Origin: Methylophaga sp. UBA3192
GTDB lineage: Bacteria > Pseudomonadota > Gammaproteobacteria > Nitrosococcales > Methylophagaceae
Length of the DNA stretch: 64,000 nucleotides
Assembly: GCA_002363955.1 (NCBI GenBank)
Contig: DEXE01000007.1
Location: 62,001-126,000, forward strand
Reading direction: 5' to 3'
The translations under genes were made by a program, and so were the position numbers. Below, one piece after another: positions 61,564-64,000 of this stretch. Numbering within the stretch: position 1 is the stretch's first letter; each line of letters opens with the position of its first letter. The notes under the pieces were generated by a model, which was not told the DNA's origin, ran no database searches, and saw only the letters and a list, made by a program, of their open reading frames with translations.

Positions 61564-63054
61564 CTAGTGACCGGCAAGTATTTTTTCGACTTCCTCCGGC
61601 TTACCATGTACCCCAAAACGATCGACAATCGTGGCGGTTGCTGCATTCATACCAATCAGTTCAACTTCTGTACCTTCACGACGGAACTTGATCACCACCT
61701 TGTCCAGGGCTGAAACAGCGGTGATATCCCAGAAGTGGGCATGGGTCAAATCAATCTCTACTGTTTCCAGGGCTTCCTTGAAATCAAATGCCGCAACAAA
61801 TTTATCCGATGAGGCAAAAAAGATTTGGCCTCTGACTTCATAACGACGCTTGGTATCCTGCTCGCTGAGTTCGCTTTTGACCACCATAAAGTGCGCCACT
61901 TTATTGGCAAAAAACAAGGCCGCCAGCAATACGCCAACAAATACACCCAGTGCCAGATTATGGGTAACCACTACAACCGCTACAGTCACTACCATAACAA
62001 TATTGGTGGAAAGCGGATGCTTTTTCAGATCACGAATTGATGTCCATGAAAAGGTACCGATTGATACCATGATCATCACGGCAACCAATGCTGCCATCGG
62101 TATCTGTACTAATAAATCATCCAGCACCAGAACCATAAACAACAAAAACAAACCTGCTGTCATCGTTGATAGCCGTCCGCGTCCTCCGGATTTAATATTG
62201 ATAATCGACTGGCCGATCATTGCACAACCGGCCATACCACCCAGTAATCCTGAACCGATATTAGCAACACCCTGACCTTTACATTCACGGTTTTTATCAC
62301 TGGTTGTATCGGTTAAATCATCGACAATGGTTGCCGTCATCATTGACTCCAGCAACCCAACTACGGCTAACGCCATGGCATAGGGGAAAATAATCGCCAG
62401 CGTTTCAAAAGTTAACGGCACATCCGGCCATAGAAAAATGGGCAGGGTATCCGGTAAATCGCCCATATCACCCACCGTACGGATATCAATATTAAACATA
62501 ACAGCAACGACGGTCAGCACAATAATCGTCACTAATGGAGAAGGCAATAACCGACCAATTGTAGGAATATAGGGAAAGAGATAGATAATGCCCAGGCCCG
62601 CAGCAGTCATGGCATAAACATGCCAGGTGACATTGGTCAGTTCAGGCAATTGCGCCATAAAAATCAAAATAGCGAGGGCGTTTACAAAGCCTGTCACCAC
62701 TGAGCGCGAAACAAACCGCATTAAATTTCCCAGTTTTAAATAGCCCATCGCTATCTGGATAACCCCGGTAAGCAAAGTGGCCGCCAACAGGTATTCCAAA
62801 CCATGCTCCTTGACCAGGGTCACCATTAATACAGCCATTGCCGCAGTTGCTGCGGAGATCATGCCAGGGCGACCGCCGACGATGGAAATTATCACAGCAA
62901 TACAAAATGAAGCATAGAGACCCACTTTCGGGTCGACACCTGCAATGATAGAAAAGGCAATGGCTTCAGGGATAAGCGCCAAAGCAACAACAATACCGGC
63001 AATTAAATCGGCACGGATATTGGAAAACCAGTCTCGTTTAAGGTTTTGCAACAT
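61564..63054 (-). CDS. SulP family anion transporter with STAS domain
   Basis: The 496-residue protein has about eleven membrane segments in the SulP pattern (DLIAGIVVALALIPEAIAFSIIAGVDPKVGLYASF) and a C-terminal STAS domain (about 395-496; GQIFFASSDKFVAAFDFKEALETVEIDLTHAHFWDITAVSALDKVV). SulP proteins carry sulfate, bicarbonate or other oxyanions. The absence of sulfate reduction genes nearby and the marine type of the sequence allow bicarbonate (BicA-like) as an alternative. The start has AGGA seven bases upstream. The last codon is 11 bases from the repeat element. Confidence 0.92.
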   Translation of the reverse strand: MLQNLKRDWFSNIRADLIAGIVVALALIPEAIAFSIIAGVDPKVGLYASFCIAVIISIVGGRPGMISAATAAMAVLMVTLVKEHGLEYLLAATLLTGVIQIAMGYLKLGNLMRFVSRSVVTGFVNALAILIFMAQLPELTNVTWHVYAMTAAGLGIIYLFPYIPTIGRLLPSPLVTIIVLTVVAVMFNIDIRTVGDMGDLPDTLPIFLWPDVPLTFETLAIIFPYAMALAVVGLLESMMTATIVDDLTDTTSDKNRECKGQGVANIGSGLLGGMAGCAMIGQSIINIKSGGRGRLSTMTAGLFLLFMVLVLDDLLVQIPMAALVAVMIMVSIGTFSWTSIRDLKKHPLSTNIVMVVTVAVVVVTHNLALGVFVGVLLAALFFANKVAHFMVVKSELSEQDTKRRYEVRGQIFFASSDKFVAAFDFKEALETVEIDLTHAHFWDITAVSALDKVVIKFRREGTEVELIGMNAATATIVDRFGVHGKPEEVEKILAGH

Positions 63055-63419
63055 TCATTCGGTTCCTGTGTTCAAAAAATTCAAAATTAAAGAGTATTGC
63101 CAAGCTTGAGTGACATTTTAATGTCGACATGCATTAATTTAACGATGGTTATGACCAGCACAACCGCATTGTTGGCGGGGATTGATGTGTTAAACATCAA
63201 GGACCTGAACAGGTCCAGAAAAGGAGAAACGCTAGGGTGGATTGAGCTTCACGATGATAATTAGGGCTTATTTAGAAAACCCGCCAATATACAGTAAATC
63301 ACCCAGCCTTCAAAACTTTACGGAAAACTTCCCAATGAAAACATCTCGTTAAGAGCCAGATTTCATGGCCGTTTGAATGCTACAATCTGCCCTCTGATGC
63401 AACGCTGCGGAGCACGACT
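63055..63419. other. Gene-free upstream region of sulP and of the channel gene
   Basis: No gene is apparent between the two divergent genes. Two perfect hairpins lie side by side at 63182-63216 (ttgatgt-gttaa-acatcaa and ggacct-gaac-aggtcc). Another inverted repeat (ggttatgaccagcacaacc) is near 63147-63165, and gacattttaatgtc is near 63111-63124. On the minus strand these would form a leader about 60-160 bases before sulP. None matches a riboswitch class that could be recognised by eye. Confidence 0.45.
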
Positions 63420-64000
63420 GTGGAAAGCTACAACCTGATAACTGACTGGCTGGAGAACTATCCCCACCTCTACACCATCATTGGTCTGAGCTTATTATTA
63501 TTAATCGCCTGGATCGCTAACTGGGTGGTCAAACGTATTCTGGTTCGCGGCGTCTACCGTATTCTCAAAACCAGTCAGCTGGGCCGTTATTCATCATTAG
63601 CTGACTCCCCTTTTATCAGACGGTTGGCGAATATTGTACCGGCCATCATTCTGTCAGCTGGGATCGTCATCATTCCGAATATTTCGGAAGTGGCTGTAGC
63701 AGTGGTGCAGAATGTCACTTCGGCATTTATTGTACTTACCATTGCGTTGGGCATAGGAAGCTTATTGACCATTATCAATGATGCTTATAACAAACGCCCT
63801 GATGCACATTTGAAACCCATCAAAGGGTATATCCAGGTACTCAAAATCGCTATTTATGCGATTGCGGCAATCCTGATGATTGCCTCACTGATTGATCGTT
63901 CACCCTTAATACTGTTGTCCGGTTTGGGTGCGATGGCTGCGGTCTTATTACTGATCTTTCAGGATACCCTTCTCTCGCTGGTCGCCAGCGTGCAAATCAG
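63420..64000 (+). CDS. Mechanosensitive ion channel, MscS/YbdG type (5' part)
   Basis: A frame beginning with GTG 63420 gives MESYNLITDWLENYPHLYTI..., followed by at least four membrane segments and, near the edge, PLILLSGLGAMAAVLLLIFQDTLLSLVAS, which is the pore-helix pattern of MscS family channels (compare LIGALGAGGLALGLALQDTLSN). The layout of N-terminal segments and a long loop resembles YbdG/MscM. The gene continues off the right edge after 193 codons. The start has GGAG about six bases upstream; an ATG at 63397 is in another frame. Confidence 0.87.
   Translation, partial: MESYNLITDWLENYPHLYTIIGLSLLLLIAWIANWVVKRILVRGVYRILKTSQLGRYSSLADSPFIRRLANIVPAIILSAGIVIIPNISEVAVAVVQNVTSAFIVLTIALGIGSLLTIINDAYNKRPDAHLKPIKGYIQVLKIAIYAIAAILMIASLIDRSPLILLSGLGAMAAVLLLIFQDTLLSLVASVQI

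Overview
The window reads as a chromosomal segment of a gammaproteobacterium. Codon usage and protein sequences point to a marine group near Methylophaga/Piscirickettsiaceae, but that name is tentative and rests on general resemblance, not on a search. Support for Gammaproteobacteria comes from the rpoE-rseA-rseB-rseC-mucD block divergent from nadB, the lepA-lepB-rnc-era-recO block, PilS/PilR, IHF-beta after rpsA, BamD, and a cbb3 oxidase operon. No rRNA, tRNA, CRISPR array, prophage or intact insertion sequence was seen.

Layout. 1-5.1 kb: minus-strand housekeeping operon lepA-lepB-DUF4845-rnc-era-recO (recO cut by the window edge). 5.1-11.4 kb: accessory block with a structured repeat element, a MATE exporter, a Fur-boxed TonB receptor and a two-component system with its own Fur-like operator. 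11.5-15.5 kb: sigma-E envelope stress operon. 15.6-21.8 kb: nadB, ygfX, ygfZ, pilRS and a small zinc-ribbon membrane protein. 21.9-27.4 kb: typA, suhB and an envelope group (Lpp-like lipoprotein, L,D-transpeptidase, bamD). 27.4-31.4 kb: operon sucC-sucD-nadE-glnB. 31.5-36 kb: prolyl aminopeptidase, dtd, an unknown membrane-anchored protein and a GGDEF-EAL protein. 36.4-44.5 kb: ccoNOQP, a 39-residue membrane protein, then ccoGHIS. 45.2-55.1 kb: minus-strand series ileS-lspA-hisC-tyrA-aroA-cmk / rpsA / ihfB-Mth938-like. 55.2-61 kb: DUF3579, CBS protein, prfC, a degenerate phytochrome-GGDEF protein, a DksA-like protein and a UspA tandem protein. 61-64 kb: second structured repeat, a SulP transporter and the start of a mechanosensitive channel.

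Functional themes: envelope quality control (sigma-E, MucD, signal peptidases, BamD, Lpp with an L,D-transpeptidase), microaerobic respiration (complete cbb3 genes with an FNR-type box upstream of ccoN), iron uptake under Fur plus a dedicated two-component system, and two cyclic-di-GMP proteins.

The most unusual features are: (i) a family of long non-coding elements with perfect terminal inverted repeats whose two arms differ between copies by matching, pair-preserving changes (5243-5624 and 61061-61553, plus a possible relic near 45 kb); (ii) an accessory block that seems to split the usual rpoE...mucD-lepA...recO gene order; (iii) a phytochrome-like diguanylate cyclase with neither known bilin-attachment cysteine; and (iv) a 39-residue membrane protein after ccoP.
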